This document shows, piece by piece, positions 1 to 7,724 of a DNA stretch of 21,882 bases. Origin of the DNA: Ophiothrix spiculata. Its lineage: Eukaryota; Echinodermata; Ophiuroidea; Amphilepidida; Ophiotrichidae. Location of the stretch: assembly GCA_000969725.1 (NCBI GenBank), contig JXSR01S003875.1; one strand, 5' to 3'. A program made the translations under genes and the position numbers. The notes under the pieces were generated by a model. That model worked only from the letters and a program-made list of their open reading frames with translations. It searched no databases and was not told where the DNA came from. The first letter of the stretch is position 1. Each line of letters starts with the position of its first letter.

Positions 1-2
1 TC

Positions 3-542
3 AGCTCAAAAGCAAATAATACCTTGAACTTTCTGCGTCGTAACATCAATGTCAAAGATCAAGCCATCAAAGACCAGGCATACAAATCACTTGTCAAGCC
101 TATTCTAGAGTACAGCTGTACAGTTTGGGATCCTGACTCAAATGTACTCCGAACCAGACTGGAAAAAGTCCAACGCCGGGCTGCAAGGTTTGTGCTTTGT
201 AACTACAAAAGAACATCAAGTGTAGGAGCAATGTTGCAACAACTCTCCTGGCCAACACTTTGTGAGCGACGCAGAGCAGCAAGACTTGCCATGATGTACA
301 AGATACAAAACAAACTGGTTGCAGTTGACATAGACAGGTACCTTACTTGCAAGGGTCATTCTGCTCCCACCCGAACCGAGAACTCTCAAGCCTTCCACAT
401 ACCACATTCCGACAGAGACTACCATAAAGCATTCTTCTTCATCAGAACTTCCAGGGACTGGACATGCTGGAACACTCTTCCAGAATCAATTGTCAAAGCA
501 CCTTCATATTTGGCTTTTAAAGAGGGTGTTGCCAAACTGTAG
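3..542 (+). CDS. C-terminal end of LINE reverse transcriptase (CR1/L2/Jockey-like), 5' part outside window
   Basis: The reading frame is open from the left edge to a TAG stop, about 179 residues. It begins inside a KANNTLNFLRRN motif and continues with YKSLVKPILEYSCTVWDP, LEKVQRRAARF, a TSSVGAMLQQLSWPTL block and RRRAARLAMMYKI. This series is typical of the region after the reverse-transcriptase catalytic core in CR1/L2/Jockey-type non-LTR retrotransposons. The catalytic YADD region would lie upstream of the window, so activity cannot be judged. No stop or frameshift interrupts the visible part, suggesting a fairly young copy. A downstream AG-rich tail fits the usual 3' end of such elements. 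Clade assignment is from memory of the motif style only. Confidence 0.88.
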   Translation, partial: SSKANNTLNFLRRNINVKDQAIKDQAYKSLVKPILEYSCTVWDPDSNVLRTRLEKVQRRAARFVLCNYKRTSSVGAMLQQLSWPTLCERRRAARLAMMYKIQNKLVAVDIDRYLTCKGHSAPTRTENSQAFHIPHSDRDYHKAFFFIRTSRDWTCWNTLPESIVKAPSYLAFKEGVAKL

Positions 543-640
543 AGTGTCCCCACGCATCAGCTCACCACCAAAGTGCTATAGTCTTCAATGTAATGAAATT
601 TGCACTACACTGGAAGAAGAAGAAGAAGACACCGAGGGAG
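543..640 (+). mobile_element. LINE 3' UTR and (GAA)n-type tail
   Basis: About 75 bases after the LINE stop codon, the sequence reaches a short GAA repeat run near 613-629. This microsatellite-like 3' terminus is common in CR1/L2-type elements, which lack a poly(A) tail. The end of the element is therefore placed near 630. No target-site duplication can be checked because the 5' end is outside the window. Confidence 0.6.
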
Positions 641-1386
641 AAAAACTAGACAACTTAGAAGATCAGCTAAGATCCAGTGGCCCCGCCAGTACGGCATAAC
701 CAGAAATTTTCAGGGGGCGAGCAGGGGCAAGACACTGATTTTGCAGGGGGCGAAACTGAGAGTTCTTGTTCAGACACAAAAAGGTACACCCCAATATTTT
801 TCATGTGGCAAATCTTCCAAACTTTGCTAAAATTCATAAAGTTCAACTATTACGGTGAAAAATCAGTTTTTTGCCAAAATTTGAGCCATTTTGGCGCAAG
901 TTTTGAAAACGAACCCATAAAAGGTTAAAATTTTAACAGTTACATTACCAATGTATATAAGACTTATATATGTTGAAACTCTTGTCATGATTTCATTTCA
1001 AGGGGCGAGCGGGGGGACACATTTTTCTGGAGGGCTCCCGCACCCCTACCCCCTCTACTGCTAAGATCTATCTAGACAATGCTTTATGGCCATAGGCCTA
1101 TTTCCATGCCTCATCAGGGACCTCACCTCGTATACAGAGCGCCAAGAGCTGCCAAAGAGGAGCATTCGCACAGGGGACCCCAGAAGGGGACAGACAGCAT
1201 AATATGACCGAAAAATTGCCTTCATAAGTAGAAACTATAAGTCTTTCATGCTCATTACTCATGATCAGGTGCACTGACTTAAAAAACACACTATAATTTC
1301 ATTTTATTTTATGACCAATTTTGTGTATTGTGAGCTGCCTATTCGATAATGTGTAAAATTAATGATGGTTAGACCTACCATAGTTA
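641..1386. other. Non-coding region with repeat-like G-rich blocks
   Basis: No credible gene is seen. Two G-rich stretches (about 710-760 and 1000-1060) share the word GGGGCGAGC and resemble the ends of a degenerate dispersed repeat, but no paired inverted ends could be defined. The short open frames here have no recognisable domain. Confidence 0.35.
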
Positions 1387-1701
1387 CCCGGGGCCACTCA
1401 AATATAATGTTCAGGCATAGCATGACCACAGTTTTTCAAAACACCCATAAAAGGGTGATTGTTTCTAAAGCCAAAATATACCCTTATTTCCCCCATTCAC
1501 AATTTAAATCGAGAATTCATTGTTACCGTTTTAACACTAAATATGTTTCAAAAAGTACCATATTTCTAGAAAATGAGCTAAAATGGCTGTTTTTATACCC
1601 TAAACGGTGTCTGATTCACCCTTATGTCCTCAAAAACAACCCCAATTCACCCTTTTCTTGGTCACACTATGCCTGCAGCATTATACTTGGAGTGCCCCGG
1701 G
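1387..1701. mobile_element. Short TIR element with CCCGGGG ends
   Basis: The left end reads CCCGGGGCCACTCAAATATA, and the complement of the right end reads CCCGGGGCACTCCAAGTATA. A matching GGCATAG block follows a few bases further in on both sides. The element is about 315 bp with no transposase, so it is non-autonomous. An open frame of about 114 codons inside it looks like chance. No convincing target-site duplication was found. A partial relative may occur near 17935 (CCCGGGGCACTAT). Confidence 0.6.
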
Positions 1702-1705
1702 CATA

Positions 1706-1866
1706 ATTACTAATTAGACGCATTTTCACATGTAGGCCTATCTCCAAAAACAGAACATAACTAAGCTGGAAAATTTCATAGGGGTTGTGAGAAAAATATG
1801 AGCAATATTTTGGTACCAAAATCTGAAGAAGTTTGAAAAAAAGTTGAACCAATCGGGCCATGCTCC
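1706..1866 (-). mobile_element. Truncated, inverted copy of the TTAA-flanked MITE found in bZIP intron 1
   Basis: Read on the minus strand from 1866, this matches the first part of the elements at 10131-10438 and 12799-13105. Shared features are GGAGCAT, CCGATTG, the GGTACCAAAATATTGCTCAT segment (one difference), and the run ending in GAAAATG.GTCTAATTA. It stops around the middle of the full-length element and has lost the other terminus. It is visibly more diverged than the two intronic copies are from each other. Confidence 0.7.
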
Positions 1867-1903
1867 ACAGGATTGACTTGAAAGCCAACTGGGAGCCAGG
1901 TAA

Positions 1904-2141
1904 GGTCAGCTCAAGAGAAGACATCGTGTACATCCCATCATGCATTGCTTCCTATGGGGAATTTTATGCAGGAAGTCATGTAAGAGTTAGTGATGAAACA
2001 TGCCCAAAATGCAAGATTATGACAATTTACTTTGATTTATGGGCATTTCATCACTAACTTCTCACATTATTTCCCATACAAACAATCCCATAGGAAGCAA
2101 TGCATGATGGGATACACACACTATCTTCTCTTGGTCAGCTC
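1904..2141. mobile_element. Foldback MULE-like MITE with 9-bp TSD
   Basis: The element at 1913-2132 is nearly one long palindrome. AAGAGAAGA opens it and TCTTCTCTT closes it. The arms share CATCCCATCATGCATTGCTT-type sequence, and the inner arms share GTTAGTGATGAAA and TGCCCA. It is flanked by a perfect 9-bp direct repeat, GGTCAGCTC, at 1904-1912 and 2133-2141. Long TIRs with a 9-bp target duplication are the usual signature of Mutator-like elements. At 220 bp it has no coding capacity. Confidence 0.78.
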
Positions 2142-2360
2142 AATCTTGTTCTGTGCCACTTCTTTTACAGCCAACACATACTTCGCCATTGCATTGGCTT
2201 TTTTATAGCTTAGGCTTTGTAGGTCATAGGCAGGGGAGGTGGTTTCATTTTGCATTATTGTGCAGTCACTTCTACAGAAAGCATCCTTTTATCGATGCCC
2301 ACCTACCCTCCTCCTCCCCCACAGCCATTTTTTTCTATGGTAACCTTTTTCTTTCCCAAA
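2142..2360. other. Gap between two MITEs, no gene seen
   Basis: T-rich and C-rich non-coding sequence. The short open frames here show no domain and no splice context. Confidence 0.4.
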
Positions 2361-2539
2361 TAGACCAGTTTCGTATGTCCCATAATGCATCTTGAGAGTA
2401 CCGTAATCGCTCAGTTGACATATTAATCTTCTGCGCAAATGACATCATGCGCACATTGTAGTAATATGGTTGTTTGCACAGAAATGCCCGTATTTGTGGT
2501 ACTTTCAAGATGCATTATGGGACATACGAAACTGGTCTA
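2361..2539. mobile_element. MITE with 42-bp TIRs and TA target site
   Basis: The ends are inverted copies starting TAGACCAGTTTCGTATGTCC at 2361. They pair over about 42 bp with a single mismatch (2361-2402 against 2498-2539). The body is about 175 bp. A TA dinucleotide at each end (2361-2362, 2538-2539) fits TA target duplication as in Tc1/mariner-type elements, although the TA could also belong to the TIR. It is non-autonomous. The high arm identity suggests recent insertion. Confidence 0.8.
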
Positions 2540-3402
2540 TTACATAATATAGGCTCACCAGGTAACTATTCATTTGGCTACTGGAGGGTGTCAAGATAAG
2601 GCCAAAAAAAAAAAGTTTGTTTCTGGTTGTGCTTGAAAAGTACAATGCAGTATGCGCTTTTTTATTTTTTACTTTTCAAAAATACAATCCATATGCTTTT
2701 TTTGCTTTTTTTTAATACAAAAAATGCTAACTTGATCAGCTGAAATCAGACTTTAAAGCCACGAACATCAACACGCACCCTAGCCTTTCTCCAAGGCTTT
2801 GTATTGCAGGGTATATTGTAATGTATATATCGCGCTCTACAACTAGCGCCAAATTTTCGCTCAGCCTCGCGAGCTTCACGCCTACAGCGCTCATTTGAGC
2901 CAAGGCCACGAAGCGTCTTTAGCAAAGACTACACGCACCAATTGATATTGATTTGACCCAAATTTTATATCGAGAGCATAGCCTATTCGAACTTGTTCGA
3001 CCGTTGTACAGTATGAATGTAAATTCTGCATCGGGTAATATGGTTGTGGACCATAGTTTCGAGCCAATATCTTATATAGAATCGCTAAATATTTCGCTGG
3101 CTCACGCAAAAGAACGATTAATTGTAATTAAGTTTTTAACGCAAGTCTCCAGTAAGCTTTTTAACAGAATTGTTTTATTTATCAAAATTAAAAAATTATT
3201 TTTTGATACGAAATACGAAAAAAAATTAATGCGGGAAATATGTAACTTAACAGAAACACGCACGGGTTACCAGAAACAAACTTGTTTCTTTTTTTGGCCA
3301 AAAAGGGTGTTTTTGAAAAGAACGTCTTAATTTTCTACATTTCGCCTAGCTCATTCCCCCTCTTCTTTTAACAGGTATTTGGCATTTCTGCTTGGGCCAA
3401 GA
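2540..3402. other. Non-coding, possible older element bounded by inverted AAGTTTGTTTCTGG
   Basis: AAGTTTGTTTCTGG at about 2613-2626 is repeated inverted at about 3269-3282 (CCAGAAACAAACTT). Both are near a GGCC plus A/T-run motif. This hints at an eroded element of about 700 bp. The 125-codon open frame at 2953-3330 lies inside it; it is AT-rich, shows no domain and overlaps an antisense open frame, so no gene is called. Confidence 0.3.
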
Positions 3403-3579
3403 TACAGTGGAACCTTGTTAATAAGAGCTCTGATAATACAAAAACCCTGATAATATACTTAAGTGATTTTTGAAGTCCCAAGAATCACATGTTAAATGAG
3501 TTGTATAATACAAGCTCCTGATAATAAAAGCTAAATTATAAAAGTCACAAAACTCTTGTATTAACAAGGTTCCACTGTA
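3403..3579. mobile_element. pogo/Tigger-like MITE with CAGTGGAACC TIRs and TA TSD
   Basis: The ends are CAGTGGAACCTTGTTAATA and its inverted counterpart, running inward for about 24 bp with one small gap. The dinucleotide TA flanks both sides (3403-3404, 3578-3579). CAGTGGAACCT-type termini with a TA target site are widely seen in pogo-like members of the IS630-Tc1-mariner group. The 173-bp body has no transposase. Confidence 0.8.
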
Positions 3580-4715
3580 GATTATTTTGGGCCTAAATAG
3601 AATGGACAAACTTTATTAACGGACACATTTTAGTGTTATTTTTTTTCAACATGTTTATTGACAATTCGAACACAAGTGGATGATATTTATAAGAACAATG
3701 ATGCACACTTTCCATTCATGATTATGTATTTGTTCTGTACATCCCTATTCAATGTTCAATTAGCCTATTAAATCAGATACATGTAGCAGAAGATCATTGA
3801 ACACAAGATAACAAATCGCTCACAGTTAATATCAACATTTCTGGAACGCACTGTTATGATCAAAATTAGTTCAGAATACTGTACATCAGAGTTTTAGCAT
3901 TTAGAATTTGGAGTGACCTATTTCCTAGTGCAGCAAGATTTGATGTTATCTCAATGATAGTTGTACCGGTAATGGTTTTCTTTCTACATGTATGTACATT
4001 CACACACATCACTTTTCTGTTTGGGGTTTTCAGACTACAATTTTTTTTTCAAATTACTCAAAACGAACGATTTGAACCTGAAAAAAATAATGTAACAATT
4101 AATTACTACACAAATTTTGCATACGTGTCACGAATATGATCAATACAAAATCGAGAATTAATGATCAATTTCCCCCAAAAAGGATGAGTATGCCTCTTGA
4201 ACATCGACTTGATTTAGACATGTGAAAAAATACTGCATTTTTTCTCAACAAAATACTGTCAAAGTTTACTATTTACACCAAAATAATTGTTGTCTTTTAC
4301 TGTATATAGTACATAGTTTAAACAAAAATATATGTATCATCCTGAGAATTTGTCTGTCTTATCTACTACTGCCCATGGCCATGGGGTCATACTTTTAAAT
4401 TCAAAGTGTTTTCAAAGGTGGATAGCACGTTCAAAATTGACCCAAACTATTTGAGTCACACCTAATTTTTTTGTTGTCAATAGCAAATTTGGTGAAAATG
4501 TACCCTTTTTCAGTGTTTTCCAGTCTATTTGAGTAAGATATCCACCTTTCAACACAAGTGAACACCATCACCCACCCAGTGATTTCAACTACTGATTACA
4601 ATCAACACCGTAACCTCTGGCTCCTAATAGATGAGCTACACATAATTACAACCTCAATTTTACTTGACTATGAATTTGCTCAATTGCTTTACATACCACA
4701 GGGAACTGTAACTCA
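3580..4715. other. AT-rich non-coding stretch, possible distal 3' UTR of the bZIP gene
   Basis: No gene is recognised. Relatively little repeat structure is visible at 3600-4390. On the minus strand AATAAA signals occur near 3612 and 3655. They could end a very long 3' UTR of the bZIP gene (stop at 7258), but nothing proves that the transcript extends this far. A weak inverted pair around GGTGGATA (4418 and 4539) lies at the right side. Confidence 0.25.
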
Positions 4716-5104
4716 GTGTACAACCCCGGGGGGGGGGGGGTACTCAGGTTTCGGTTGGGTACGGACGCGCGGCCAGAGTTTTTGACTACCACCCGTTTTG
4801 TAAACCTGAGGAAGCCAAAAAATGCTACCCATATGTAAACCAATTTGACTTCAACAACCGTTATTTAGACCATTCAATGCATTTTTACAATGTAAATTGC
4901 ACTTCAAAAGCCCAATTTGGCAACCGATATGTAAACTAAAGGAAAAATTGGTCATTTTTGAAAAATGCAACCGTTATGTAAACCATTTTTCAAATTTTTG
5001 AGGGGCCTTTGGTAAACCTGGGAGGTTAAAAATGCAACCGTTCTCGGCCACGCGTCCGTACACCCAACTTTCCACTAAGTACCCCCCCCCCCGGGTGTAC
5101 AACC
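4716..5104. mobile_element. TIR element with long poly-G/poly-C termini and 10-bp flanking direct repeat
   Basis: The element at 4726-5094 begins CCGG followed by a G run and TACT. It ends with AGTAC, a C run and CCGG. Inside the termini, TTGGGTACGGACGCG pairs with CGCGTCCGTACACCCAA. The direct repeat GTGTACAACC flanks both sides (4716-4725, 5095-5104), giving a 9-10 bp target duplication like that of Mutator-like elements. The interior holds several AACCG(T/A)TATGTAAAC-like repeats. There is no transposase. Confidence 0.75.
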
Positions 5105-5435
5105 AGCATCCGGGACCAGCATCATACATAAAGGCAGTAAATAAAGGGATCTATAAATTATTTGGGTGGTGTTAATACAATATGTTACATTATGTACAAA
5201 ATAAACTTTACAATTTCCCCTAAGGAAGAAATTTGAACTCGAGCTGGTAAATAGCTATGCAATCAAATGGGGAATACTTTTGCACATATCCTAATATTTC
5301 TAGTACAGTTTCAGTACAATTCTAGAACGCCAGCATTAACTGATGATTTGAGAGCTCAAAGCAATGATCTTAGAACTCCATTATTTGTATTGAGGGAAAC
5401 AATTACATACCAGAATGCAATTATAAAGCTGAAAA
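5105..5435. other. Short non-coding stretch between elements
   Basis: No gene, RNA or repeat boundary was recognised. The open frame starting at 5267 runs straight into the next element and is judged accidental. Confidence 0.4.
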
Positions 5436-5695
5436 CATACTCGGCCTCCAAACAAATTTTTCGCTACCAAACATTTGGTCGTGACGTCAAAATGACGAGT
5501 GACCCCAAACAAAATAACGTCAACACCCGAGTTGAGACCAAATAAAATTTCGCGCTAGATTGCACATGCTATTGAATTGCCATACATTGGACCAAATGTT
5601 TGCTGCCCGTTCATACTTTAAGTTCGATGGCAAATATTTGGTGACTACACGACCAAATGTTTGGTAGGAAAAATTTTGTTTGGAGGCCGAGTATG
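5436..5695. mobile_element. MITE family A, intact copy (CATACTCGGCCTCCAAAC ends)
   Basis: The left end CATACTCGGCCTCCAAACAA pairs with the inverted right end. The arms continue through a CTACCAAACATTTGGTCGTG block, about 50 bp with a few differences. The 260-bp element has no coding capacity. The left arm contains the CRE palindrome TGACGTCA (5482-5489). A second copy of this family, split by another transposon, lies at 6151-7200. A target duplication is not clear; TA just inside the ends is possible. Confidence 0.75.
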
Positions 5696-6150
5696 ATTTC
5701 GCCTTATCACATGCTTCCCTACTAACGATGACTGTAACTTCCATTTAAAAATCAATATTGGACATTGATCCCTACTTCCTCTTGCATGAGAAGAGCAGCA
5801 TGGAGTTATGGAACTAATATGTGCTCAATTTGTTTACATTTACGTGTCATTGCATTTAATTGACAGGTTTCATTCAACTAGATACATTGTGCAGTTGAAT
5901 CTGTACTAGTTAAAGAGATGAAGACATTCAGTGAATATGATTATATCAGGACTGGAAATACTTTTAAAGAGTTAACACATGTGCACACAACACTGAAAGT
6001 TAAGTTCGATTCTCATTTCACAGTAAACAGCAAGTCCAGCCTCTAGCAAACTATGAGAATCCAAAGATCATTTGTAACTCTATATAAAACTCCACTCCTG
6101 AATATAATGAGAAAATAAAGATTGGGCATCATGACAACTCATAGGGTCAG
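5696..6150. other. Non-coding stretch between two MITE family A copies
   Basis: No gene, RNA gene or repeat boundary was recognised. The sequence is AT-rich with many stops in all frames. Confidence 0.4.
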
Positions 6151-7200
6151 TCAATACTCAGTCTTCAAACAACATTTTCGCTACAAACATTTGGTCATGA
6201 CATCTAATTAAATACAAGGCGTTAAACGTAGCCCCTCATCCGACCACTACCCTTTGTTATTATTATGCCAATCAAACAATTTATCCAACTGAGTAATTCC
6301 CCATTGATCGTCTCAACCGATACCAATCGATTAATGATTGCGACCTCTCATCACACTTCTGGCAAATATGAAATTTCACGTGTAAACATCGTAAAATCTA
6401 CTTCCAACATTTTCTCAGTCTCAGATCCTAAAAATAATTCATAAAATTTTACAATGTAACTGTTGAAAACCCTGCCCAAGCGTTACATTAAACCTGAAAT
6501 AAGAAATATTCAAATATACAAAAAAAATTGTCTCGAAAATTTCCATTGGTAAATTTTGTGTGGACACCAAGGTTTTAAACATGCCTTATTTTATATTTCG
6601 TATGATTGTTACCATCATTAACCTTTTTACTTTTAAAGATTGTATAAAACCCAAACAAAAGAATACCCCAAAACAACTAAATCAACACTTATCCTTGATG
6701 CAATTAATTAAAAGTTTCACATGGTAAATAACTTGAAAAAGTGGACACCAAAATTTACCAATGAAAACTACTTTTAATGAGGTCTGTGCTTTGAGACGAT
6801 AGAATTTTAGTACAAATAGGCCTACCAACATTATTTTTCAAAAACTTTTTTCTGTTAACAAAAAAATGGAGAGAAATTCTTAAAAATGAAATGAAAGGAA
6901 TGAAGGAAAGGTTAGCATTTAAAATGTGCTTATAAAAATCATCTAAATTATATCACAGTGGTATTATATTGATCAATCAATGTTTATGGCTTTGGTTTAT
7001 GACGTTCTGAACTCCGATAGTCGTTTGATTGACGTGGATGAGGGGCTACGTTTAACGCCTTGTTAAATAAAGACCAATTCCAAATAAAATAAATTCAACA
7101 CTGAGTTATAAAACCAAATAAAGTTAAATTGCACATATTTGGTGACGTCATGACCAAATGTTTGGTAGCAAAAACTTTGTTTGGAGTGTTTGGAGTGACT
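6151..7200. mobile_element. MITE family A, second copy, split by a nested 848-bp element
   Basis: The left half (6151-6214) and right half (7063-7200) align with the two halves of the copy at 5436-5695. They share ACTC.G.CT.CAAAC, ACAAACATTTGGTC, GGTGACGTCATGACC and TTTGTTTGGAG. The right arm carries TGACGTCA at 7143-7150. Between the halves sits a different element (6215-7062). The right end is only about 57 bases past the bZIP stop codon, so a bZIP 3' UTR longer than that would run into this element. Confidence 0.75.
6208..7069. mobile_element. Nested TIR transposon (CAAGGCGTTAAACGTAGCCC ends) with TTAAATA TSD
   Basis: The element at 6215-7062 has terminal inverted repeats that look perfect over about 27 bp: CAAGGCGTTAAACGTAGCCC, continuing CTCATCC. 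It is flanked by the direct repeat TTAAATA (6208-6214, 7063-7069). It interrupts MITE family A, giving a clear relative age. An internal inverted pair (CATTGGTAAATTTTG at 6544-6558, CAAAATTTACCAATG at 6749-6763) suggests a further nested or composite structure. No transposase frame is seen in 848 bp. The superfamily is unknown. Confidence 0.8.
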
Positions 7201-7257
7201 GATGTTTGAAAATCTGTGGACTGACCCATACAACTGGTATCATGACATAAATAAATT

Positions 7258-7724
7258 TTATGAGAGTAATGATGCTGTATCCTGTGCATTTTTGAGTTCT
7301 TGTTCAAGTTTTTGCACCACTGACTTTAAACTCATGTTTTCTTTCTTCAATCCTACAATATCTTGTTTCAGGGCTCCATTCTCCTTTTCAAGATAAGCTG
7401 CCCTCAAAACAATTTGATTTTCTTTGATCCTTCGTGCATGTCTGGATCTGCTCGCGGCAACATTGTTTTTGCGTCTACGCTCCCAGTATTTGTCATCTTT
7501 TTGCTCTTCTGGGACGAATACTTTCTTCGCCTTCTTGATCATAGGTTGCGGTTTCAGTTCTTCGTCGTTGAATTTTTTGCTCTTGGGGTCATAGGTATCC
7601 TCTCCTGGGATAGTGGCCAGAGCGACATCAGTGTGGGACAACTCAAAGTTCACGTCAACTGTGACAGGACTGGGTGTTCTTGGTGGGGTCGCAAGAGATG
7701 TGGTGAGCGTAACACTAGCGCTAT
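7258..7724 (-). CDS. hlf: bZIP gene coding exon 3 (PAR and bZIP domains, stop)
   Basis: The acceptor is TTTCTCACATGCAG and the exon starts in phase 1. It contains a proline-rich segment ([14 protein letters not shown]), the PAR domain, basic region, zipper and TAA stop in one exon. The zipper has five leucines at exact seven-residue spacing and ends with a short tail, TASLLS. Two basic-region positions differ from what I recall of vertebrate HLF/TEF (Ser and His where Lys and Asp are usual). Confidence 0.95.

Noticed and set aside
1362-1706. 114-codon plus-strand open frame
   Set aside because: It coincides with the TIR element at 1387-1701 and reads through its inverted ends; no protein-like motif.
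2953-3330. 125-codon plus-strand open frame
   Set aside because: AT-rich with a long run of Lys/Phe/Ile codons, no domain, an overlapping antisense open frame, and it lies between inverted repeat motifs suggesting an old element.
4371-4388. CCCATGGCCATGGG palindrome
   Set aside because: A short perfect palindrome with no further context; expected occasionally by chance.
4406-4557. Possible MITE with GGTGGATA inverted ends
   Set aside because: The inverted match is only about 17 bp with gaps, and no target-site duplication is visible.
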